Below, piece by piece: positions 6,030 through 14,276 of a DNA stretch of 23,659 nt. The position numbers and the translations under genes were made by a program. Every line of letters begins with the position of its first letter. Position 1 is the stretch's first letter. Where the stretch lies: positions 80,660-104,318 of the forward strand of contig CAJUMW010000004.1 of the NCBI GenBank assembly GCA_910587625.1, in the 5' to 3' direction. The notes beneath the pieces are model-generated. The model was not told where the DNA came from, searched no databases, and saw nothing but the letters and a program-made list of their open reading frames with translations. Source of the DNA: an uncultured Christensenellaceae bacterium (GTDB taxonomy: Bacteria; Bacillota; Clostridia; Christensenellales; Borkfalkiaceae).

Positions 6030-7649
6030 ATGGAAATGAAGAAGCGTGCGCTTGTCAGCGTATCTGACAAAGCGGGAGTTGTAGAGTTCTGCAAGGGGCT
6101 TTGTGAAAACGGATTCGAAATAATATCTACGGGCGGAACCGCAAAGGCGTTAAAGGACGCAGGTTTGAATGTAATAGGTATTTCCGAAATTACGGGCTTT
6201 CCCGAGTGTCTTGACGGCAGAGTAAAGACCTTGCACCCCAATGTTCACGCAGGACTTCTTGCGATGCGTTCAAATCCCGAGCATATGGCTCAGCTTGAAA
6301 AGCTCAACATAAACACTATCGACGTTGTCTGCGTAAACCTCTATCCCTTTAAAGCTACCTTGCAGAAGGGTGCGGACTTTGCCGAATGCGTCGAAAATAT
6401 CGATATAGGCGGTCCTACAATGATAAGAGCGGCGGCTAAAAACTATCAGGACGTCGCGGTAATAGTGGACCCCAAGGACTATGACAGAGTATTGGCAGAG
6501 TTAAAACAGGGCGGAGTTACTCTCGAAACAAAGAAATATCTGCAATACAAGGTTTTTGCACACACTGCGGTTTACGACAGCCTTATATCAAACTATCTCG
6601 CGTCGCAGCTCGGCATTCGATTCCCCGATGAAGTTACGTTTGCATACGAAAAAGCGCAGGATATGCGCTATGGAGAAAATCCTCAGCAACAAGCTGTTTT
6701 CTATAGAGAGCAGTTTACGCGTATAGGCTCGCTTTCAAGCGCAAAGCAGCTTTGGGGCAAAGAGCTTTCCTACAACAATATCAACGATGCCAACGGCGCG
6801 TTGGAACTTTTAAAGGAGTTCGGCACGACCCCTGCGGTGGTTGCTTGCAAGCACGCAAATCCCTGCGGTGTCGGCACCGGAACGAGCGTACACGAGGCAT
6901 ATATGCGTGCCTACGAGAGCGACCCCGTTTCGGTATTCGGCGGAATACTTGCAATAAACGGCACTGTGGACCAGGCTACCGCCAACGAAATAAATAAAAT
7001 TTTTATAGAGATTGTAATGGCTCCTTCATATACAAATGAGGCTTTGGCAATTCTCGAACAGAAAAAGAATATCAGACTTTTGCAGATTGACGAAATTTCA
7101 ACAAAGCGCGCGGCTTCGGCTTACGACATGAAAAAGGTGTACGGCGGACTTCTTGTTCAGCAGTACGATGAAAGCCTTATCCGCGACGAAGATATGAACT
7201 TATTTAAAACAAAGGCTTCTTCTCAAACCGAAACGACGCCCGGCGGAAAGCAGAGGACGGTTTACGGGCTTGGCGTTGTGACCGACCGTGCGCCTACGGC
7301 GGAAGAGGTTGAAGCTTTACTTTTCAATTGGAAAGTAGTCAAACACACAAAATCCAACGCCATTGTAATTGGTAAGCAGGGCAGGACGACGGGCATAGGC
7401 ATGGGACAGACCAACAGAATTTGGGCGGCGCAACAGGCAATAGCCCACGCCGGAGGGCAAGCTAAGGGCTCTGTTATGGCGTCCGACGCATTTTTCCCTT
7501 TCCCCGATTGCGTCGAAGAGTGTGTAAAGGCAGGTATAACCGCTATAATTCAGCCGGGCGGTTCGGTTCAGGACAAGGCTTCGGTTGATGCCTGCAACGC
7601 CGCAGGTATAGCAATGGTGTTCGTAGGCGACAGACATTTCAAACACTGA
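6030..7649 (+). CDS. purH: Bifunctional AICAR formyltransferase / IMP cyclohydrolase
   Basis: PurH performs the last two steps to IMP. At 539 residues it has the normal two-domain length. The N-terminal MGS-like cyclohydrolase domain (about 1-200) shows VSVSDKAGVVEF, STGGTAKALKDAG and GFPECLDGRVKTLHPNVHAGLL. The C-terminal AICARFT domain shows MRYGENPQQ, the catalytic Lys274-His275 (CKHANPCGVG), and the late motifs SDAFFPFPDC and IIQPGGSVQD. The start at 6030 has CGGAGG at 6015-6020; ATG at 6036 is less well spaced. 31 bases separate it from purN. The formyl donor is 10-formyl-THF, as for PurN. Confidence 0.98.
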   Translation: MEMKKRALVSVSDKAGVVEFCKGLCENGFEIISTGGTAKALKDAGLNVIGISEITGFPECLDGRVKTLHPNVHAGLLAMRSNPEHMAQLEKLNINTIDVVCVNLYPFKATLQKGADFAECVENIDIGGPTMIRAAAKNYQDVAVIVDPKDYDRVLAELKQGGVTLETKKYLQYKVFAHTAVYDSLISNYLASQLGIRFPDEVTFAYEKAQDMRYGENPQQQAVFYREQFTRIGSLSSAKQLWGKELSYNNINDANGALELLKEFGTTPAVVACKHANPCGVGTGTSVHEAYMRAYESDPVSVFGGILAINGTVDQATANEINKIFIEIVMAPSYTNEALAILEQKKNIRLLQIDEISTKRAASAYDMKKVYGGLLVQQYDESLIRDEDMNLFKTKASSQTETTPGGKQRTVYGLGVVTDRAPTAEEVEALLFNWKVVKHTKSNAIVIGKQGRTTGIGMGQTNRIWAAQQAIAHAGGQAKGSVMASDAFFPFPDCVEECVKAGITAIIQPGGSVQDKASVDACNAAGIAMVFVGDRHFKH

Positions 7650-7671
7650 TAAAAATTTTTTTGGAGTACAT

Positions 7672-8952
7672 ATGAACGTTCTTGTAATAGGAAACGGCGG
7701 ACGCGAACACACAATTCTTCTTGCTTTGAAAAAGAGCAGGCGCGTTGAAAAACTTTACTGTATGAAGGGCAACGCCGGCACCGCAGAGATAGCCGAAAAC
7801 GTTGACGTCGATTACATGAATATCGAGGCGGTAAAAAAATTTGCCGAAGAACACCCTGAAATAGACTATTACGTCGTCGCCCCCGACGACCCTCTCGCGC
7901 TTGGGCTTGTCGACGAACTCGAGGCTATGGGCAAGCGCTGTTTCGGACCGAGAAAGAACGCGGCAATAATAGAGTCGAGCAAGGCTTTTTCAAAGGATTT
8001 GATGAAAAAATACAATATTCCCACGGCTGAGGCGCAGACTTTTGACAGCTATGACAAGGCACTGCAATACGTTCGCGAAAAGGGCGCGCCCATAGTTTTG
8101 AAGGCCGACGGACTTGCGCTCGGCAAAGGCGTGCTTGTCTGCGAAACGTTGAAACAGGCGGAAGAGGGCTTGAAAGAAATTATGCTTGACAAGTCTTTCG
8201 GTGCGGCAGGTAACGTTGTTTTGGTAGAAGAATATTTAAAGGGGCTTAAATACAACCCGGGTGAAGAAGTTTCCGTTCTTGCGTTTACCGACGGCAAGAC
8301 GATAGTTCCAATGATAACCTCGTGCGACCACAAGCGCGCAAGCGACGGAGACAGGGGGCTTAACACGGGCGGTATGGGTACGTTTTCTCCCTGCCCGTTC
8401 TGGACAAAAGAGCTTGAACAAGAAGTTTTACAGACGATTATGATACCCACCATGAATGCGATGAACGCCGAGGGCAGAACCTTTAAAGGATGTCTGTATT
8501 TCGGACTTATGCGTACCGACAAGGGTATGAAAGTGGTGGAGTATAACTCACGCTTCGGCGATCCCGAAACTCAGGTCGTTCTGCCTATGTTAAAGACAGA
8601 CCTTATGGATATATTCGAGGCTGTTACAGAAGAGCGGCTTGCGGATATTAAGATTGAGTGGGAGGACGGCGCTTGCGTTTGCGTGGTACTTGCAAGCGGC
8701 GGTTATCCGTTGAGCTACGTCAAAGGTAAAGAGATAAAAATAGGAGATATCGGAGATGTAACTGTAATTCACGCAGGCACTGCAAGAAAGGACGGCAAGC
8801 TCGTTACAAACGGCGGTAGAGTTCTGGGCGTAGTGGCAAAGGGCAAAAACGTTGAAGAAGCGCGAAGAAAAGCTTACAATGCAGCGCATAAAATAGAGTG
8901 GGACGGTATGTTTTACAGGACGGATATAGGCGTCAAATACCGCGAAGGTTAA
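7672..8952 (+). CDS. purD: Phosphoribosylamine-glycine ligase (GAR synthetase)
   Basis: PurD joins phosphoribosylamine and glycine using ATP. The 426 residues are typical. The N-terminal domain begins VLVIGNGGREHTI. The ATP-grasp part shows KADGLALGKGV, VEEYLKGLKYNPGEEVSVLAFTDG, HKRASDGDRGLNTGGMG and the metal-binding VEYNSRFGDPETQVVLP. In the N-domain the common GPExPLxxG reads APDDPLALG (residues 68-76), a modest deviation. TTGGAG at 7661-7666 precedes the ATG. It sits between purH and purL with 22- and 16-base gaps, clearly co-transcribed. PurF product is unstable, so expressing purD from the same mRNA makes biochemical sense. Confidence 0.97.
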   Translation: MNVLVIGNGGREHTILLALKKSRRVEKLYCMKGNAGTAEIAENVDVDYMNIEAVKKFAEEHPEIDYYVVAPDDPLALGLVDELEAMGKRCFGPRKNAAIIESSKAFSKDLMKKYNIPTAEAQTFDSYDKALQYVREKGAPIVLKADGLALGKGVLVCETLKQAEEGLKEIMLDKSFGAAGNVVLVEEYLKGLKYNPGEEVSVLAFTDGKTIVPMITSCDHKRASDGDRGLNTGGMGTFSPCPFWTKELEQEVLQTIMIPTMNAMNAEGRTFKGCLYFGLMRTDKGMKVVEYNSRFGDPETQVVLPMLKTDLMDIFEAVTEERLADIKIEWEDGACVCVVLASGGYPLSYVKGKEIKIGDIGDVTVIHAGTARKDGKLVTNGGRVLGVVAKGKNVEEARRKAYNAAHKIEWDGMFYRTDIGVKYREG

Positions 8953-8968
8953 TTTTAAGGTTATTAAG

Positions 8969-11900
8969 ATGATTTACAGAATTTTTGTTGAAAAAAAGGA
9001 TAATTTACAGGCAAAAAAAATAAAGGAGGACGCATTAAACCTCCTTAAAATAGACGTAAAAGACGTTCGTCAGCTTTTGAGATACGACGTCGAGGGATTG
9101 ACTAAGCAAGAGTTCGAGGCGGCGGTTCCCTGCGTGTTTTCCGAGCCTCCCGTCGATAACGTATTTTATGAAACGGTCGAATTTTCCGAAGATTACGAAG
9201 TATTTGCAATTGCTTATCTCACTGGTCAGTACGACCAGCGCGCGGACAGCGCGGCGCAGTGCGTTCAGCTTTTAACGCAAAAAGAGCGTCCGCTCATCAA
9301 ATGCGCGCGGGTTTATGCTGTTTCGGGTGTAAACGGCAAACAGCTTGAAAAACTAAAAAATCATCTTATAAATCCCGTCGAAAGCGAAGAGGTTGCGCTT
9401 GATAAGCCGCAGTCGCTCGTTCACGAAACGGTCGTTGCCGACGATGTAAAGCAGTTGGAAGGGTTTATAAACTATACGGACGCGGAAGTTCGGGCATATC
9501 ACGCCAAAATGGGGCTTGCAATGTCGGAGGAGGATTTGATTTTTGTCCGTGATTACTTCGTTAAGGAACGCCGCGACCCCACCGAAACGGAAATTAAAGT
9601 TATAGATACATATTGGTCCGACCATTGCAGACACACAACTTTTGCAACCGAAATAAAAAATATTGAGATAAACGGCAACAACGCTCACGTTGAAAAGGCG
9701 TTAAAGCTCTATCAAAATTTATTTGCCGAGCTGTATGCGGAGCGTTCGGACAAATATCCTTGTCTTATGGATATTGCAACTATTGCCGTTAAAAAGCTTA
9801 AAAAAGAGGGCAAGCTCGACAATCTTGACGAGTCTGACGAAATAAACGCCTGCTCGATAAAGATTGACGCAACATTGAACGGCAAAAAACAGAAATATAC
9901 CGTAATGTTCAAAAACGAAACGCACAACCACCCTACGGAAATCGAGCCGTTCGGCGGTGCTGCAACCTGTCTCGGCGGTGCTATACGCGACCCTCTTTCG
10001 GGCAGAACATACGTCTTGCAGTCAATGCGTATTACGGGCGCGGCAGATCCTACCGAGCCCATTGAAAATACTATTCCCGGCAAGCTTCCTCAGCGTGTAA
10101 TTACAAAGACCGCGGCAGCGGGATTTTCGTCTTACGGCAACCAGATAGGTCTTGCTACGGGACAGGTAGACGAGGTTTACCACCCCGGATATAAGGCAAA
10201 GAGGCTTGAAACGGGCTTTGTCGTCGGCGGTGCAACTTCCGATATGATTTATCGTGAAAAGCCCAAAGAGGGGGATGTAATAGTTCTTCTCGGCGGAGAA
10301 ACGGGCCGCGACGGCTGCGGCGGTGCGACGGGTTCGTCAAAGGCCCACGATAAAAAGTCGGTTCAGACATGCGGCGCGGAAGTTCAAAAGGGCAACGCGC
10401 TTACCGAAAGAAAGCTTCAACGCCTCTTTTTAAATAAAAACGCAACCACGCTTATAAAAAAATGTAACGACTTCGGCGCAGGCGGCGTATCCGTAGCTAT
10501 AGGAGAGCTTTCGGACGGACTTATTATAGAGCTTGACAAAGTTCCTAAAAAGTACGAGGGGCTTTCGGGCACCGAGCTGGCAATTTCCGAATCGCAGGAG
10601 AGAATGGCTGTCGTAATCGACGCGGCAAACGTTGAAAAATTTACTGCGCTTGCAGCGGAAGAAAATCTTACCGCAACGGTAGTGGCTAAGGTCACTGACG
10701 ACAGAAGAATGAAAATGTACCACCGCGGCAAGGCTATTGTGGATATTTCGCGTGATTTTCTTGATACAAACGGAGTAAAACAGGTTACCGACGCGGAAAT
10801 TACCGAAAACGTAACAAACTATTTCTCGTCGACCGAAAAGCTGGGCTTTGAGGATAAGCTTATTAAAAATCTTTCCTCACTCAACGTCTGCTCAAAAAAG
10901 GGGCTTTCGGAAAATTTTGACTCAACTATCGGCGCAAAGTCCGTATTTATGCCCTTCGGCGGCAAATACCAGCTCACTCCCGTGACAGCAATGGCCGCGC
11001 TGTTAACGGGAGGGGAAACGGATGACTGTACCGTTTCCGCTTACGGTTATAATCCAGACCTCATGTCGTCGTCCCCTTTTACGGGAGCTATCTACTCGAT
11101 AGTAACTTCGGTTTCAAAGGTTGTTGCAAGCGGCGCAAAGTTCGAGGATATAAGGCTGACTCTGCAAGAGTTCTTTATGCGCCTCAGAAGCGATAAAAAG
11201 AGATGGGGCGTGCCCTTGTCTGCGCTACTCGGCGCGCTGTATGCTCAAATTAATTTAGGGCTCGGCGCAATAGGCGGAAAGGACAGTATGAGCGGCACTT
11301 TCGAGGATATCGACGTTCCGCCCACACTCATTTCGTTTGCTCTGGCTCCTGCAAAGGCAAGCAAACTTATAACCAACGTACTTAAAGAAAAAGCGCAAAA
11401 ATTATATCTCTTGCCCATACCCAAAGACGGCGCGCAAATTCCCGACTTTGAAGCTCTTAAAAAACTGTACACCGCTATATATGCCGCGGTTGCAGCCCAA
11501 AAAGTCACATTTGCAACCGTCGTAGAACAGGGCGGTGCAGCCTGTGCCGTTGCAAAATCTTGCTTTGGTAACGGACTCGGGTTTGACTTTGAATGCAGCT
11601 ATGACGAAGCGTTCACCGAGCGTTACGGAGATATAATAATTTCGTGCGACGACATAAGCGCATTTGACGGCATACAAACAGTGTATCTCGGTAAGACAAG
11701 CGCAAGCGGCTTTACGCTCGGCAGTGAAAAAGTCGAAAGCTCGAAAGCGGTAGAGGCGTTTGTTAAAAAGCTTGACGGCGTGTTCCCCTCTACGGCAAAA
11801 GCCGAAGGCAACGTTCCCGACTGCGACTATAGCTCGGGCGGCAAGTATCGAAATATTTCTGTCAAAACGGCAAAGCCTCGCGTGTTTATTCCTGCGTTCC

Positions 11901-12670
11901 CCGGTACCAACTGCGAGCTCGACACTGCAAGGGCGTTTGAAGCGGCAGGCGCCGAAACACAAATCCTCGTTGTAAAAAACCGCAGCGCGCGCGACATCGA
12001 AGAGAGCGTTCAAGCAATAATTAAAGCTATCGACAGTGCAAATATTATCGCATTTCCGGGCGGTTTCTCGGGCGGTGACGAACCCGACGGCTCGGGCAAG
12101 TTTATAGCAACTACGTTTAAAAATCCGGCCATATCCGAAAGGATAAGCGAGCTTTTGGATAAACGCGACGGGCTTGTTCTCGGTATCTGTAACGGTTTTC
12201 AGGCGTTAATCAAGCTTGGGCTTGTTCCCTACGGCAAGGTTTGTCCGCTTACTTCAAATTCTCCCACGCTTACCTACAACAACATTTCGCGCCACGTTTC
12301 GACTATGGCCAATATCCGCGTAGCTTCAAATTTAAGCCCCTGGCTATCGGCTTGCAAAACGGGAGAGATATACGCAGTACCCGTATCTCACGGCGAGGGC
12401 AAGATAGTCGCTCCGCTCCACGAGCTCGAGCTTATGAAAAAGAACGGACAGATCGCTACGCAATATGTCGATTTAACGGGAAAACCCACTATGCAATCCC
12501 CCTACAACCCCAACGGCAGTATGTGGGCAATCGAGGGTATAACTTCACCCGACGGCAGAGTGTTCGGCAAAATGGGACACAGCGAGAGAAAGGGCGTAAA
12601 CCTTTATAAAAACTTTGACGGCAATTTCGATATGAAAATTTTCGAAAGCGGCGTTAAATATTTCAAATAA
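8969..12670 (+). CDS. purL: Phosphoribosylformylglycinamidine synthase, single-chain clostridial type
   Basis: PurL makes FGAM from FGAR, glutamine and ATP. It is one 1233-residue chain that fuses what Bacillus splits into PurS, PurL and PurQ. This matches the roughly 1240-residue form found in Clostridium and Streptococcus. The order is a PurS-like N-domain; the linker motif TYWSDHCRHTTF (about 211-222); two PurM-like synthetase halves, with NETHNHPTEIEPFGGAATC in the first half and GKDSMSG in the second; then a class I glutamine amidotransferase from about residue 967 (VFIPAFPGTNCELD). The glutaminase triad is Cys1074 (LGICNGFQ), His1141 and Glu1143 (SHGEG). The Shine-Dalgarno is weak (TAAGG). 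It is the last and largest pur gene. Separate purS and purQ are not needed. Confidence 0.97.
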   Translation: MIYRIFVEKKDNLQAKKIKEDALNLLKIDVKDVRQLLRYDVEGLTKQEFEAAVPCVFSEPPVDNVFYETVEFSEDYEVFAIAYLTGQYDQRADSAAQCVQLLTQKERPLIKCARVYAVSGVNGKQLEKLKNHLINPVESEEVALDKPQSLVHETVVADDVKQLEGFINYTDAEVRAYHAKMGLAMSEEDLIFVRDYFVKERRDPTETEIKVIDTYWSDHCRHTTFATEIKNIEINGNNAHVEKALKLYQNLFAELYAERSDKYPCLMDIATIAVKKLKKEGKLDNLDESDEINACSIKIDATLNGKKQKYTVMFKNETHNHPTEIEPFGGAATCLGGAIRDPLSGRTYVLQSMRITGAADPTEPIENTIPGKLPQRVITKTAAAGFSSYGNQIGLATGQVDEVYHPGYKAKRLETGFVVGGATSDMIYREKPKEGDVIVLLGGETGRDGCGGATGSSKAHDKKSVQTCGAEVQKGNALTERKLQRLFLNKNATTLIKKCNDFGAGGVSVAIGELSDGLIIELDKVPKKYEGLSGTELAISESQERMAVVIDAANVEKFTALAAEENLTATVVAKVTDDRRMKMYHRGKAIVDISRDFLDTNGVKQVTDAEITENVTNYFSSTEKLGFEDKLIKNLSSLNVCSKKGLSENFDSTIGAKSVFMPFGGKYQLTPVTAMAALLTGGETDDCTVSAYGYNPDLMSSSPFTGAIYSIVTSVSKVVASGAKFEDIRLTLQEFFMRLRSDKKRWGVPLSALLGALYAQINLGLGAIGGKDSMSGTFEDIDVPPTLISFALAPAKASKLITNVLKEKAQKLYLLPIPKDGAQIPDFEALKKLYTAIYAAVAAQKVTFATVVEQGGAACAVAKSCFGNGLGFDFECSYDEAFTERYGDIIISCDDISAFDGIQTVYLGKTSASGFTLGSEKVESSKAVEAFVKKLDGVFPSTAKAEGNVPDCDYSSGGKYRNISVKTAKPRVFIPAFPGTNCELDTARAFEAAGAETQILVVKNRSARDIEESVQAIIKAIDSANIIAFPGGFSGGDEPDGSGKFIATTFKNPAISERISELLDKRDGLVLGICNGFQALIKLGLVPYGKVCPLTSNSPTLTYNNISRHVSTMANIRVASNLSPWLSACKTGEIYAVPVSHGEGKIVAPLHELELMKKNGQIATQYVDLTGKPTMQSPYNPNGSMWAIEGITSPDGRVFGKMGHSERKGVNLYKNFDGNFDMKIFESGVKYFK

Positions 12671-12691
12671 ACAGCAGTACAAGAGGTAAAT

Positions 12692-13150
12692 ATGAAGTGT
12701 ATGTTTTGCGGCTGTGAGGACAGCAAAGTTATAGACAGCCGTTCTGCCGACGAAGGCAGGACTATACGCCGAAGAAGAGAGTGCGTAAAATGCGGTAAGC
12801 GCTATACGACTTACGAAACTATCGAGGACACACCCGTTCTCGTAGTCAAGTCAAGCGGCTTGCGGCAAGCTTTTGACGCGCGCAAAATAAAAAACGGCAT
12901 AATAAAATCGTGCGAAAAACGCCCCGTTTCTCTTGAAGCGATAGACGAAATGGTTTCCGCAGTAGTTAAAAAAGTTTATAACTCTATGGAGCAGGAAATT
13001 TCATCGAAGCAAATCGGTGAAATGGTAATGGAAGAGTTGAAAAAATACGATGAAGTCGCATACGTCCGCTATGCAAGCGTTTACCGTTCATTCAAGGATG
13101 TGGAAAGCTTTATGCGCGAACTTCAGGCAATTATGGACAATAAAAAATAA
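12692..13150 (+). CDS. nrdR: Transcriptional repressor NrdR
   Basis: NrdR represses ribonucleotide reductase genes in response to ATP/dATP. The 152-residue protein has the zinc ribbon (Cys3, Cys6, Cys31, Cys34), the family motif DSR-x(7)-IRRRREC and an ATP-cone from about residue 48 (VLVVKSSGLRQAFDARKIKNGI), ending with the typical VRYASVYRSFKDVESF. The start follows AGAGGT (12681-12686), 21 bases behind purL and in the same direction, so it is probably the last gene of the purine operon. No nrd gene and no clear palindromic NrdR box (ACACTATATATAGTGT type) was seen in the window. Its targets lie elsewhere. Confidence 0.97.
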   Translation: MKCMFCGCEDSKVIDSRSADEGRTIRRRRECVKCGKRYTTYETIEDTPVLVVKSSGLRQAFDARKIKNGIIKSCEKRPVSLEAIDEMVSAVVKKVYNSMEQEISSKQIGEMVMEELKKYDEVAYVRYASVYRSFKDVESFMRELQAIMDNKK

Positions 13151-13164
13151 TTTTTTAACAGCCG

Positions 13165-13193
13165 AACCGTCGCAATAATTTTGCAACGGTTTT
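13165..13193 (+). terminator. Terminator after nrdR
   Basis: AACCGTCGCAA (13165-13175) and TTGCAACGGTT (13181-13191) form an 11-position stem with a single C-A mismatch and a 5-base loop, followed by TTTTGTTGC. It lies 15 bases after the nrdR stop and would end the pur-nrdR transcript. Confidence 0.75.
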
Positions 13194-13208
13194 GTTGCAC
13201 TTTATAAC
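13181..13208 (+). promoter_or_regulatory. Weak candidate promoter immediately upstream of ispG
   Basis: TTGCAA (13181-13186, inside the terminator's 3' arm), a 16-base spacer and TATAAC (13203-13208). Initiation would fall near 13214, at or just inside the ispG start codon, so it would give a leaderless or nearly leaderless mRNA. No Shine-Dalgarno precedes ispG. The match is suggestive only; the -35 could be an accident of the stem sequence. Confidence 0.25.
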
Positions 13209-13211
13209 GAT

Positions 13212-14276
13212 ATGTCAAAAACAACAAAAAAAATATACGTCAAAGACGTAGCTGTCGGCGGCGGCGCAAGCGTCAAAATTCAATCAATGTGCACTGCGAA
13301 AACGTCTGATATTGCGTCCGTTCTCTCGCAAATTTCCGCGCTTGAAAATTGCGGTTGCGAGATAATCAGGGTTTCCGTTCTCGACGAAGCGGACGCCGCG
13401 GCAATTAGGACTATACGGCAAAATATAAAAACACCTCTGGTGGCGGACATACATTTTTCCGCAAAGCTCGCTGCGCTCGCAATAGAAAGCGGCGTCGATA
13501 AGGTTCGCTTAAATCCCGGTAATATCGGCGGAGAAGAAAATATAAAATACGTTGCCGACTGTATAAAGGCACATAAAATTCCCGTCCGCGTCGGAGCAAA
13601 TACTGGCAGCGTCGAGCGCGAATACCTCGAAAAATACGGCAAGAACGAGCATTCTTTGGTTGAAAGCGCGCTTGCAAGCGTTGCCAAGCTCGAAAAATAC
13701 GGCGTAAACGACATTGTTATATCGGTTAAAGCTTCAAGCGTTCCGCTAACCGTAAAGGCGTACAGATTGCTTTCGCAAAAAACGGATTATCCACTTCATA
13801 TAGGCGTGACCGAAGCCGGAACAGAAGAAATGGCCGTGGTCAAATCCTGCGCGGCTTTGGGCGCTCTGCTTATCGACGGAATCGGGGACACGCTGCGCGT
13901 ATCTATAACCGACGACTCGGTAAAGGAAGTATTGGCAGCAAAAAGGCTGCTTCGCGCCGTTGGACTTGACAATAACTATGTCAACGTGATTTCCTGCCCT
14001 ACTTGCGGCAGATGCCTTTGGGATTCCATGTCGCTCGCAAAAAAGGTGGCGGCTTATGTCGAAAGCTATAATGTTCCGTTAAAAATTGCCGTTATGGGTT
14101 GTGTCGTCAACGGCCCGGGAGAGGCAAAGGACTGCAATTTGGGTATAGCCGGCGCAAGCGACTACTGTTTGATATTCAAGGGAGAAGAAACGCGCAAAGT
14201 ACCGCGCGAAGCCGCCGAGAGCGAGTTTTTTAAGGAGATAGACAGACTTTTAAATGACGGAAAAAATAATAAGTGA
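13212..14276 (+). CDS. ispG: 4-hydroxy-3-methylbut-2-enyl diphosphate synthase (MEP pathway)
   Basis: IspG (GcpE) reduces MEcPP to HMBPP, the penultimate step of the MEP isoprenoid pathway, with a [4Fe-4S] cluster. At 354 residues it is the short bacterial form. The TIM barrel starts with VKIQSMCTAKTSD and ADIHFSAKLA, followed by KVRLNPGNIGG. The cluster ligands are Cys262 and Cys265 (SCPTCGRC), Cys297 and Glu304 (MGCVVNGPGEA), with spacing as in characterised enzymes. No Shine-Dalgarno is visible before the ATG (CACTTTATAACGAT), which is unusual in this window; no better in-frame start exists. Its 3' end overlaps the next gene by 23 bases. Clostridia typically have dxr-rseP-ispG-polC here, but dxr and rseP are replaced by nrdR/pur. 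Confidence 0.95.
   Translation: MSKTTKKIYVKDVAVGGGASVKIQSMCTAKTSDIASVLSQISALENCGCEIIRVSVLDEADAAAIRTIRQNIKTPLVADIHFSAKLAALAIESGVDKVRLNPGNIGGEENIKYVADCIKAHKIPVRVGANTGSVEREYLEKYGKNEHSLVESALASVAKLEKYGVNDIVISVKASSVPLTVKAYRLLSQKTDYPLHIGVTEAGTEEMAVVKSCAALGALLIDGIGDTLRVSITDDSVKEVLAAKRLLRAVGLDNNYVNVISCPTCGRCLWDSMSLAKKVAAYVESYNVPLKIAVMGCVVNGPGEAKDCNLGIAGASDYCLIFKGEETRKVPREAAESEFFKEIDRLLNDGKNNK

Noticed and set aside
11402..12013. Long minus-strand open frame (203 codons) inside purL
   Set aside because: It lies wholly antisense to the glutaminase/synthetase part of purL, with no family motifs and a Cys/Arg/Tyr-rich composition typical of shadow frames.
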